Source: Candida dubliniensis CD36 (Eukaryota; Ascomycota; Pichiomycetes; Serinales; Debaryomycetaceae). Taken from it: a DNA stretch of 64,000 nucleotides. Made by a program: the position numbers and the translations under genes. The notes beneath the pieces are model-generated. The model was not told where the DNA came from. It did no database searches and was given only the letters and a program-made list of their open reading frames with translations. The DNA lies in contig NC_012861.1 of the NCBI RefSeq assembly GCF_000026945.1, forward strand, positions 496,001 through 560,000, written 5' to 3'. Below, piece by piece: positions 56,058-64,000 of this stretch; the stretch's first letter is position 1, and each line of letters opens with the position of its first letter.

Positions 56058-56067
56058 ATCACGTGAT
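56058..56067. promoter_or_regulatory. Palindromic E-box ATCACGTGAT
   Basis: A ten-base palindrome around CACGTG, about 300 bases upstream of SCT1. bHLH factors such as Cbf1 (or an Ino2/Ino4-type pair, given the lipid gene) are candidates. Confidence 0.5.
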
Positions 56068-56851
56068 ATTTTAATTTATCCATAATATGTAATAAGGAGA
56101 TATGCAACGACAAATTTTGTTTAAGGTTTATAGTATTTTAATTCTAACACTGCAAGCCAATGCAATATCTTGAGTTTTTCTAACAAGCTTATTATTTATA
56201 CAACCAGAATTGTTATGACAAACAATATTTTTTTGTCAGAATAATGAGCTAATTCAATAGAATTCCCCTATTGACCCTTTAAAAAGTCATTACCGCCAAA
56301 TCAACCTTGATCTCTGGTAAAACATTTGAGTTAATATAAGACATAAGATCATTTTGAAGCACAATAATCAAAAATAAAATAATCAAGAGAATTCTCGCTG
56401 AATACTATCACTGCCACCCCATCGCTACTAAATGCAAGGTTATTTGTAAATATATTCAACTACGAGATTGGCATGGAATAATACAATGCTTTGATGAAAT
56501 ACCAAGTGTTTCAACAATAGGTATTCTTTTTTTTTTTTTTTTTTGACTGGAGGAATACTTCGCCGTGACGGACATCACACTCTAAAACAAAAAAAATATT
56601 CTATATTCAATGTGACCATTCTATTGGTCAATTATTTTTCAATATGAATTAGATTGGTGTTTTCTTCAAGATTAATGATTCTAGCAAACCTTTGAATTCG
56701 ATTAGAAATAGCATTTATATTCCTAACCCATCAGATATGTCCAATTAAAACTGCGAATTACATCTTGCATAGAGAGTTTGGTATATTATTACTGTCCCTC
56801 CCGTGGGTCTCAAAGATTCTATTCTACATACATGGATTGTGTCAAAGTTTA

Positions 56852-56858
56852 TTAGTAA
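56852..56858. promoter_or_regulatory. Cap1/Yap1-type site TTAGTAA
   Basis: TTAGTAA (reverse TTACTAA) is the AP-1-like response element of fungal Yap1/Cap1, 214 bases upstream of the OYE start. Old yellow enzyme genes of C. albicans are known members of the Cap1 oxidative-stress regulon. Confidence 0.6.
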
Positions 56859-57071
56859 TCCAAAAAAAAAAAAAAAAAGAGTTACGAAATCTCCGGCTGC
56901 AAAGAGAAAAGAAAAGGAAAAAACCGATTTTGGGCAGTTCAACAATGTAATGTGCCACAATTGCGTTTCATGCGTCGAGTTTCAACATTTAGTTTGATAT
57001 ATAATCCAGTTTTTCCACCACAACCAACCAACCAACAACAAATTTGGAGTTTTTTTTTTCAACAATTAATA

Positions 57072-58250
57072 ATGACAATCTCGAATTCCAATTTATTCAA
57101 ACCCATTAAAGTCAGTAATAAGACTATCAAAAACAGAATCGCACATTTGCCAACCACCAGAAATCGTGCTACAGATGATCACGTACCCACAGACTTAATG
57201 AAAAAGTATTATACCGATCGTGCTAAAAGTGGATCTCTATTGATTACAGAAGCGACCTTAATATCATTAGATCAAGGGATTTACTCTAACGTTCCAGGAA
57301 TTTGGAATAAACAACAAAAGGATGCTTGGAAAGAAATCACCGACTCAGTTCATTCTGTTGGCGGCACCATAGCCATCCAGTTATGGGCTTTAGGTAGAGT
57401 TGGTAATGCCAAGTTGTTGAAAGATGAAGGATTACCATTAACTGGAGTAAGTCCAATTTATGAAAACGAAAAGGCTGAACAAGATGCGATTGAAGCTGGC
57501 AATCCAATTCAAGAATTGACTCAAGATCAAATCAAAGATATCATTTATAACCAATTTGCCAAAGCAGTTAAATTAGCTGATGAGGCAGGTTTTGATTTTA
57601 TTGAATTGCACGGTGCCAATGGTTATTTGTTTGAGCAATTTGTTCATCCAGGAACCAACAAGAGAACTGACAAATATGGTGGGTCAATTGAAAACAGGGC
57701 CAGATTTTTATTCGAGGTTGTTGACCATGTTTCCACAATTGTCGATCCTGCCAAATTGGCCATCAGATTGTCACCTTTAAACAAGTTTCAGGTGCCATTC
57801 ATAAACCCAGAAGGGCAACAAGACTACTCTTACATTGTCGAAGGCTTACAGAGAAGAGCAGATGAAGGAAAAGGTTTCGCATTCATTGATGTGGTTGAAG
57901 GACGTTTCACATCTGATGGAGGTACTGAGGGTTGTAATGTAGATTTTGTTAGGGAAATTTGGAAAGGTCCATTGTTGAGAGGAGGTAACTATACTTACGA
58001 CAGAAAGAACGATTGGAAGACTATTGAGAATGATGCCAACGCAGATGACAGAACATTGGTTGGATTTGGTAGATATTTCATTGCCAACCCGGATTTACCT
58101 GATAGGATTAAAAAGGGTAATGAATTGAATGATTATGATAGATCAACATTTTACAATAAAGATGATTATGGTTATAACACCTATCCATTTTATGGAGAAG
58201 AAAGCAAGGCTGACCCTAATGTTAAGGTGTTAGGGGTACCTTTAGCTTAG
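57072..58250 (+). CDS. Old yellow enzyme family NAD(P)H oxidoreductase
   Basis: 392 residues from the ATG at 57072. The frame is open upstream from a GTG, but that part lacks homology. FMN-dependent TIM barrel: NLFKPIKVSNKTIKNRIAHLP, LPTTRNRA, IQLWALGRVGN, then the catalytic pair in FIELHGANGYLFEQF, HPGTNKRTDKYGGSIENRARF, and VGFGRYFIANPDLPDRI at the phosphate-binding end. OYEs reduce activated C=C bonds of enals, enones and oxylipins. C. albicans has several such genes (OYE2, OYE22, OYE23, OYE32, EBP1); which this is cannot be told. The usual GGFR-type phosphate strand reads EGCNVDFV...LLRGGNYTYDRK. Confidence 0.9.
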   Translation: MTISNSNLFKPIKVSNKTIKNRIAHLPTTRNRATDDHVPTDLMKKYYTDRAKSGSLLITEATLISLDQGIYSNVPGIWNKQQKDAWKEITDSVHSVGGTIAIQLWALGRVGNAKLLKDEGLPLTGVSPIYENEKAEQDAIEAGNPIQELTQDQIKDIIYNQFAKAVKLADEAGFDFIELHGANGYLFEQFVHPGTNKRTDKYGGSIENRARFLFEVVDHVSTIVDPAKLAIRLSPLNKFQVPFINPEGQQDYSYIVEGLQRRADEGKGFAFIDVVEGRFTSDGGTEGCNVDFVREIWKGPLLRGGNYTYDRKNDWKTIENDANADDRTLVGFGRYFIANPDLPDRIKKGNELNDYDRSTFYNKDDYGYNTYPFYGEESKADPNVKVLGVPLA

Positions 58251-58537
58251 ACAAGATTAAATTCAATTTCTTTTTTTTTTTTGTTTAGTTTGAGTTCATT
58301 CTTTGTTTATACATATATTGAGAGCTTTTCTGTAGATTTTAATAGATATGAAAAACTTTATTTTTATTTTGGTTTGATACAATCTATAAGCTTCTGTATA
58401 AACACTTACAGTAAATGTAGTATATAACTATAAACCTATCTAAGATATTGAAAAGACACTCAGCTTCTCCCAATCTATAATTTCGTTAATAGGAATCAGC
58501 GAGAGTGAAAACAACTCAGCATCATCAAAAGTATTAT

Positions 58538-59190
58538 TTAATCCTCACCAGCAGGCACCTCGTCTTTTAATATCCTATTCAATTTCAACCTAATTTCAGT
58601 TCTATCATCTCCCCTCAATACATCCTTAACAAAGTTGACATCACAATCTAATTGTACCATTTGTAAAGCTCCTCGTAACACTCCACATAATATTTGCGAG
58701 TACCATAATTCTTTGGCTATCTTGCTATCAGTGGTAATAGGTAATTCAACAAATTCAGTTAATGGATTGGGTTCAGGAATAACTAAAGAACATGATTTGC
58801 CATCGTTTGACCAATTTTCCACCGTAGGTTGTATATTCAAGAATATTCTGAATCCCAATTTAGATACAACTTCTGCGGTTTCTTTGAATGTTTGACATCG
58901 TCTAATACCTGTCTTGGCTAGAAATTCTTCAATCAATCTTAATCCTATGTTATATCCCATCTTATCCAATTGGTTATTAACTTCAAGATAATTATTTTGA
59001 AAATCACGGCATAGTTGTGCCACCACTGATCCATACGTTAATGTGAATAATTCAGAATTCTATACAAATGTTAGTCATTTGAATGACAATGTAAAAAACT
59101 ATAATTTGGATCAAAAAAGATTAAAAAAATACATACAATTTTGTCAACACTGTTTTTCCATATATCGTCTCCTGTTGTTTTCTTGGACAT
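58538..59190 (-). CDS. BET3: TRAPP subunit Bet3 (spliced)
   Basis: Exon 1 is 59137-59190 (18 codons, [18 protein letters not shown]), the intron 59060-59136 and exon 2 58538-59059. Together they give 191 residues, against 193 for yeast Bet3. The junction rebuilds ...[21 protein letters not shown]. Conserved features include the [16 protein letters not shown] motif, the Cys of RRCQTF (about 70), which in Bet3 is palmitoylated, [13 protein letters not shown], and the terminal [35 protein letters not shown] region. Bet3 is the core of the TRAPP complexes, which activate Ypt1 in ER-to-Golgi traffic. Confidence 0.95.
59060..59136 (-). other. BET3 intron
   Basis: 77 bases on the minus strand. The donor is GTATGT (complement of 59131-59136), the branch-point-like TGACTAAC lies near 59080-59090, and the acceptor is TAG at 59060-59062. 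Phase 0. Unlike the other two introns in the window it uses TAG. Confidence 0.9.
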
Positions 59191-59580
59191 AATGCTAAAG
59201 GTAATATAATTATCAAGTGTTCAAATAAATAAATAGAAGGGTTATTCTACGAACAAAACCAAATCAAATCTCCAAAAGAGAGGAAGACAATAACTTCAGA
59301 AAAAACAAAAAAAACAGAGAGACCAAAACGTATTTACCACGACACGCACTCATTCCAATACTCAGCAGTTCCAATGAAGTGGTTACAGTAGACTTTAAAA
59401 CAGATCAAAATGTTATTAAAGTATTATTAATTAAAACAATTCATTACAAAATATAAACGCTATTGAATTTAACAGTTTCCAAAGTTATTTTATTTTATTT
59501 CTCCTTTTTTTAAGGCATTACTGTTTTCTCTTCTGAATTAAACTTTTTATTCTTAAAACTGGAATGCCCATAGTTGCAAG
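59191..59580. other. Intergenic: BET3 promoter and SUR2 3' flank
   Basis: 390 AT-rich bases between two minus-strand genes. No motif or gene was recognised. Confidence 0.55.
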
Positions 59581-60609
59581 CTAAATATCTTTCTTAGTTT
59601 CTTTATCAATAATTTCTTCTTCTTCCTCAATTTCTAATTCCTGTTTTGATTTCAGTTTCGAGCTGGATTTCTTAGCCAAAAATTCCTTGTACTTGGTCAA
59701 TGTGATATGCTTCTGCAAATCCTTGTACTCATTAACAAACTTGTACTGGGTATTGTTCAAAACATCCCAGAACGTGAAGAATGGTTGAGAAAAATTATTT
59801 TTGATCCCCCACATTTGATGATGAATATCATGGTACACTGAATTGTTTGGAAATATGATTTGAAATATATCATATGGTAATCTGTAACCACAATGATCAT
59901 CAACAGTCTTCAAAGTCGCAAAGGTGTACAAAAATATAGATTCACGGTGCGATAATCCTGTGACCAAGGAAGCAATGCCAGTCCCTAAAGTATCCAAAAG
60001 AAAACCTTCGACAGGATCATTGTACAAAGCCCCACAGGCATATGGAACATATAATCTGTGATGTCTGGAATGGAATCTTCTGTACAAGGCTTTGTTGATG
60101 TGCATAATACGATGTAACCAAAACTGCCAAGTGTCGATAATACAGAAGGCTATGAGTATACGGAAGATCGACCATCCATACATATATCCGTAATAGATAG
60201 CCCAATCAGGAACAAAACTAGGCAAGTGGTTGTACTTCAAGTTCCACATGGCATACATTTCATATCCAGTCTTAGGAATTGGGTCAATGCAATAAACTGC
60301 AAATCCAGCAATAGTTTGAATAATGTGTTGGAAAATGACATCACGAATAACTTCATATAAGGTGACTTTATTTCTAGCTTTCTCTTCCTCTGAAGGATGG
60401 ATTCTATATTGTTCTGCTAATTCGTAAACATCAATAATATGGAAAAACATCGAATAGGACCAATATGCAACAACTGGCACAATCAAGGCAAGTATACCAT
60501 CAGGTATACCATTGATCAAACTAGGCTGTTCGGTAATGGTAATTTTCTCAAAAAAAGTAGGCTGTGAAAGCACTCTTGAGAGGTTTGCTGGTGGTTTGAA
60601 TGTATTCAT
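59581..60609 (-). CDS. SUR2: Sphinganine C4-hydroxylase
   Basis: 342 residues (yeast Sur2 is 349). This is a fatty-acid-hydroxylase superfamily protein with four membrane segments and the three His boxes: HRIMH (about 169-173), HSRHH (about 183-187) and HDIHH (about 262-266), plus an extra DDHCGY motif. The N-terminal FKPPANLSRVLSQPTFF resembles other Sur2 proteins. It hydroxylates dihydrosphingosine at C4 to make phytosphingosine in the ER, using a di-iron centre. The C-terminal tail is Lys/Glu-rich. Confidence 0.95.
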   Translation of the reverse strand: MNTFKPPANLSRVLSQPTFFEKITITEQPSLINGIPDGILALIVPVVAYWSYSMFFHIIDVYELAEQYRIHPSEEEKARNKVTLYEVIRDVIFQHIIQTIAGFAVYCIDPIPKTGYEMYAMWNLKYNHLPSFVPDWAIYYGYMYGWSIFRILIAFCIIDTWQFWLHRIMHINKALYRRFHSRHHRLYVPYACGALYNDPVEGFLLDTLGTGIASLVTGLSHRESIFLYTFATLKTVDDHCGYRLPYDIFQIIFPNNSVYHDIHHQMWGIKNNFSQPFFTFWDVLNNTQYKFVNEYKDLQKHITLTKYKEFLAKKSSSKLKSKQELEIEEEEEIIDKETKKDI

Positions 60610-61818
60610 ACTTGTAACTAATATACTCCAGCTTAGATGCTAATGGATACGGAACAGGGATAAGCACTGAACAAAAGTAAGCGATTTATATAAAGTTCCT
60701 TGCACTTATTTGATGAAAAGGAAAGCGGGAAAAAGAAAAATGATTCGGGTTGAAGAAACGCTTTTATAAATTATAAAGATCCAAACAGACAAAGATGATA
60801 TCGCCAATCTTTAAAGACGTGTGAGTATATATTGATTATAAATAACAAGATGTAAGTGTGTGGGATGACGTCTAAAGCGTGAAATTTTCTATCCTCTGTG
60901 TATGTGTTTCTTGTGCGGTTTGTTGTGTGCATTTTTTTTTTTTTTTTGTTTGTTTCTGTTTTTCTTTAGGCGGATGATGATGATTAGAGAGATATTTCCA
61001 TCATGCGTGTAAGATATTAGCCACCAAAAATATTAAGACATACCTGAATAAAAAGACAGAAAAAAAGAAACAACCAAGAAAATATAGGGGGAGAGACAAA
61101 GAAAGAAAATCACAAACATTCAATAACAAAAAAAAGAAATCTCACGATTTTCAAGACCACAACACAGAGTTTTATCTATGAATACAGTTTTTCTCTCTTC
61201 ACTCTAAACTTAGCACCAACACCTTCTCTAGTATTGTAATGTATTTTAATTTTAGATTTTAATGACAAATCAACCAAATAGATAGTCTTAGTGATTGTCA
61301 GTAACGAGCAGTCTTCTGTGAAATAAGATATAGAGATGATTTCGTCTAGAGACACAACCGGAAATTCGCATGTTCTTCCTGCAAGAATTAAAATTATAAT
61401 AGTGTGATAACTGTTAAATTGACGCGTTTGTTGTTGCCAAGTTTTAGTCGTTCCTGTACTGCAAAGTTCGCCTTATACAGGAAAGCATTGGAATGCCCTT
61501 ATTTGGCAACACTTCCAAAGTCGAGCCATACATCAACTGATATCCTACTATTTCGAGACCCATAAACAACAACATCCTATAACTGAACTGGTGATAAAAT
61601 GGGTTCAGATTAATCCTGTGCGTTATTGAGATGTTTTTTTTTTTTTTTTTTTTTTTTCTCAACGTCTTCTTTCCGCTTTATAGAAATGTATCAACTGTTC
61701 CCACCATTAACTGCAAATACAAAAACTTGTTCTTTGTATGTACTACGTTATTATAAACAAAACTACAAAAAGTCATAAGCCACTTCGATATCTTTCATCA
61801 TAACCTAAACTGAGGCAT
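60610..61818. other. Intergenic: SUR2 promoter and 3' flank of permease gene
   Basis: 1.2 kb. T-runs lie near 60932-60946 and at 61634-61657 (T24). A 72-codon minus-strand frame (61444-61662) begins in the T24 run with poly-Lys and is doubtful. No RNA gene was recognised. Confidence 0.5.
61634..61657. repeat. T24 homopolymer
   Basis: 24 consecutive T in the SUR2 upstream region, among the longer A/T runs in the window and of the kind that Zorro LINEs use as targets. No inserted element is present here. Confidence 0.85.
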
Positions 61819-63453
61819 TTACTTCTTTTCTTCATTGATTGCAAAAACTTCAGGTTCTGTACCAAAAACAACATCGTCATCTGTATCAAGATTAGATTTG
61901 GGACCGCTGTAAAATCTGTACCCCCAAACAAAATAGTAAACCAACGCTAATAACCAAACACCAACATTGATTACAACTGTGTAATTCATGGATTCTTTAT
62001 TCACCTTTCTGGTATCCGGGAACATAGATAATACGATTGCGTACACCGACCAACAAATCGTAATAACGTTGATTACCGAATTTGTTTTGGGGCCAAAATG
62101 GAATGGTCCACTTATGAATTTTTTTCTTCCGTATGGCAAAAGTACAAGTAGTACAGGAAGCCCCCACGACAACTGTAAACTAGCAATTGCAAGACTAAAA
62201 AGCGCCCCTGAACCCGCATCTCCAATTAACACCAACAATCCCACCAATGTTGATAAAGCTCCCGCAAAAATACTTGCTCTGATAGGCACCATAATTCTGG
62301 GATTGACATATTTCACAAAATTATACACAACTGGCAAACCGTCATCTCTAGCGAAAGACCAAATTTGTCTCGACAACGCAATCATTTCTGAAACTGCCAT
62401 TAAATATTGTCCCACAGCAATAAGCGACATAAACGCAACCGCCCATTTTTTACCAAGCGCATCATAAATAATCTGTGCCATGGCAGAACCGGTGTCAGAT
62501 TCAAGGACTCTGGATACGTCACCATCTTTAATGCAAGCAGCACAAACAATGCAAATCGCCCATCCTAAAATTCCACATGCGCTAATAGATTCAATGATGC
62601 CCACAGGTATAGCTCTCTGTGCATTTTTCGCCTCTTCACTGCAATGGATTGTTGAATCAAACGACCCTATAGTCCAGATAGCCGGCATCCAACTTAAGAA
62701 AAAGGACCACACAGTGCCGTAGTCTCTGTTGTTGATTAATGTACCAAAAATGTAGCCAGCAGAATTAAACCCGTGTCCTGTACCAACTGGAACAGCAATT
62801 AGGAATAGCATAACTAAGAACACGTTTACCACGATAGATATTGTTTGTAACAAAGCAGCTTGCTTAGTCGCCAAACAACATATGAGGGCATTGGAAACAA
62901 CACAAGCGACAAAGATCCCGTAACATTTTGCATTGGTGATTTCAAATCCTCCATCCTGTTGGATATAGACAGCAGACAATACTTGAACTGCAAAACCATA
63001 ACTGATGCTACACAATCCACCAATTAAACCCAATGAGTTTGAACATCCAATCATGAAACTCAATGGCACTCGAAACGCATCTGGACAATAATAATTTGTG
63101 TAGTAATATAATCCCCCAGAGGTGGGAATGGCGCTCCCAAGAAATGCAAGACTAGTACCAACACAAAGGATAAATGTGGATGCCAGGATCCAGCCCCAAA
63201 CTAAAGCAGCTGGTCCACCTTCTAGACCAATCGATAACACCGAGGAAATACTTGGCAACAAACCCATAATTGAGAAAGCAATACCAAATACTTGAAATGT
63301 ACTGTAATGACGTCTCAATTCTTGCTTGTACCCAATTTGAGCTAACAATTCAACATCACCAGCGTTGTGTTGTGGGTCAATAGATCTTACCTCAGATCTG
63401 TGTGATATAACATTATGAAGATGGTCTTCTGTTCTAGATGTAATAGATCTCAT
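61819..63453 (-). CDS. Amino-acid/polyamine permease, UGA4/GPT1-like
   Basis: 544 residues with about 12 helices. The APC-family amino acid/choline transporter signature at the N terminus is strong: NAGDVELLAQIGYKQELRRHYSTFQVFGIAFSIMGLLPSI (part shown: ELRRHYSTFQVFGIAFSI). GGPAALVWGW, SAIPTSGGLYYYTNYY and HCSEEAKNAQRAIPVGI follow. These are features of the fungal GABA/choline permeases (Uga4, Hnm1 and Candida Gpt1). The substrate (GABA, polyamine, choline or another amine) cannot be decided. The soluble N terminus and the acidic C terminus (DTDDDVVFGTEPE) face the cytosol. Confidence 0.85.
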   Translation of the reverse strand: MRSITSRTEDHLHNVISHRSEVRSIDPQHNAGDVELLAQIGYKQELRRHYSTFQVFGIAFSIMGLLPSISSVLSIGLEGGPAALVWGWILASTFILCVGTSLAFLGSAIPTSGGLYYYTNYYCPDAFRVPLSFMIGCSNSLGLIGGLCSISYGFAVQVLSAVYIQQDGGFEITNAKCYGIFVACVVSNALICCLATKQAALLQTISIVVNVFLVMLFLIAVPVGTGHGFNSAGYIFGTLINNRDYGTVWSFFLSWMPAIWTIGSFDSTIHCSEEAKNAQRAIPVGIIESISACGILGWAICIVCAACIKDGDVSRVLESDTGSAMAQIIYDALGKKWAVAFMSLIAVGQYLMAVSEMIALSRQIWSFARDDGLPVVYNFVKYVNPRIMVPIRASIFAGALSTLVGLLVLIGDAGSGALFSLAIASLQLSWGLPVLLVLLPYGRKKFISGPFHFGPKTNSVINVITICWSVYAIVLSMFPDTRKVNKESMNYTVVINVGVWLLALVYYFVWGYRFYSGPKSNLDTDDDVVFGTEPEVFAINEEKK

Positions 63454-64000
63454 TTGTTTTGTGCCCGTGGGATAGTTACAATAAAACCAGCTCCCAGCAT
63501 TTTTTGGAAATCAGAAAATAGGGCTAGGGTTTTATATTGATTTTTTTTTTCTAGTTGTGTTGGGGGGTTATGTTGTTTATAGATTTAATTTTCATTGTAG
63601 AAAAAGAAATAATATAGAATACAAAACAAGACTCTAGCTAAAAAAAAAAAAATAACCCTAAATGCAAATTGCTGCAAAATGTTAGTTAGATTACTTTTCT
63701 TTATTTTATTTCGTTCTGCACACTTCGTGTTTTTCCAAAATCATTGGCTTAGCTAAAGACCGAGTTTTAGAGATACTATTCAACAGCTAACGATTAACAA
63801 TTACTGGGAAGTAGTTTTTTTTTTTTTTTACATTCACCCCGCAAACTTAATTTAACTTTCTTTAATATAATTATTGTCAATAAGATGCCGCTAGAATATA
63901 CCAGATAAGTGTTAACAAAAAAACCTAAAGTCCGAAAGCACTTCCAAATTAGGTTAATTTTGCATGCTTCAATTTTCAGCATCTACTGTACACTGTGGGC
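63454..64000. promoter_or_regulatory. Upstream region of UGA4-like gene (to window end)
   Basis: 547 bases. T- and A-runs lie near 63541-63550, 63640-63652 and 63815-63829. A GATAAG (63904-63909) could serve GATA-type nitrogen regulation. No gene starts before the window ends; a short frame at 63794-63982 is unsupported. Confidence 0.45.

Larger units (their letters stand above)
55759..57071. promoter_or_regulatory. Divergent promoter region of SCT1 and the OYE gene
   Basis: 1.3 kb. It holds a T-run inside the SCT1 leader (55864-55884), a palindromic ATCACGTGAT (56058-56067), a T-run near 56527-56544, TTAGTAA (56852-56858) and an A-run near 56862-56878. No further gene was recognised. Confidence 0.55.

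Noticed and set aside
61444..61662. 72-codon minus-strand frame upstream of SUR2
   Set aside because: The start lies in the T24 run (poly-Lys), no clear family, and no promoter-like context; kept only as a doubtful frame.
61988..62467. 159-codon frame antisense to the UGA4-like permease
   Set aside because: A shadow of the membrane-helix codons of the permease, with no independent features.

Overview
This is nuclear DNA from a yeast of the Candida albicans clade (CTG clade). The window is AT-rich and gene-dense, with mostly intronless genes and very long A/T homopolymer runs between them. Three short introns carry yeast-type signals (GTATGT or GTACGT donors, TACTAAC-like branch points). A two-ORF LINE of the Zorro type, known from C. 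albicans, sits in the middle. The order HOM2...ZRT2-PI-PLC resembles C. albicans chromosome 2 as I recall it; this was not checked against a database. CUG is expected to be read as serine, so standard-code translations of CTG codons here are probably wrong.

Left part (1-25 kb): the 3' end of DUS3, a YET3/BAP31-like ER protein, an ECM3-like PIN-family carrier, an unrecognised Ser-rich protein, then POB3 and HOM2 sharing one divergent promoter. HOM2 is followed by an RKM5-like methyltransferase, SAC3, the epsin gene ENT3 (one intron) and the mitochondrial cyclophilin CPR3. Next come an unrecognised probable mitochondrial membrane protein, SNU23 and TPP1 (divergent), AIM36 (its stop 17 bases from that of TPP1), MRPS8 and a BUG1-like coiled-coil protein.

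Middle (25-41 kb): a transporter-rich region. An intron-containing MFS transporter is followed by the Zorro-like LINE on the minus strand (about 26985-32827), inserted between two T-tracts only about 0.1 kb upstream of an MCH-type MFS transporter. Then come a ZIP zinc transporter (ZRT2-like), a bacterial-type PI-PLC and a VPS73-like sugar transporter.

Right part (41-64 kb): the SDH assembly factor SDH8, RRN7, BNA3, MET1, ETT1, TMC1 (UBL plus AN1 finger), a candidate small secreted protein, a small two-TM protein, SCT1/GPT2, an old yellow enzyme, BET3 (one intron), SUR2 and a UGA4-like permease.

Gene function and promoter motif often agree. HOM2 has Gcn4- and Cbf1-type sites, MET1 has repeated TCACAGC elements, TMC1 has a perfect PACE (Rpn4) box, and the old yellow enzyme gene has a Cap1/Yap1 site. 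The least expected structures are a perfect 22-bp palindrome in the POB3/HOM2 promoter, competing AAG/CAG splice acceptors in the transporter intron, a LINE copy whose endonuclease motif reads Ser-Thr-His, a tRNA-like B box at the LINE's 3' junction, and a cluster of four CTG codons in SAC3. No wholly new multi-gene system is visible.
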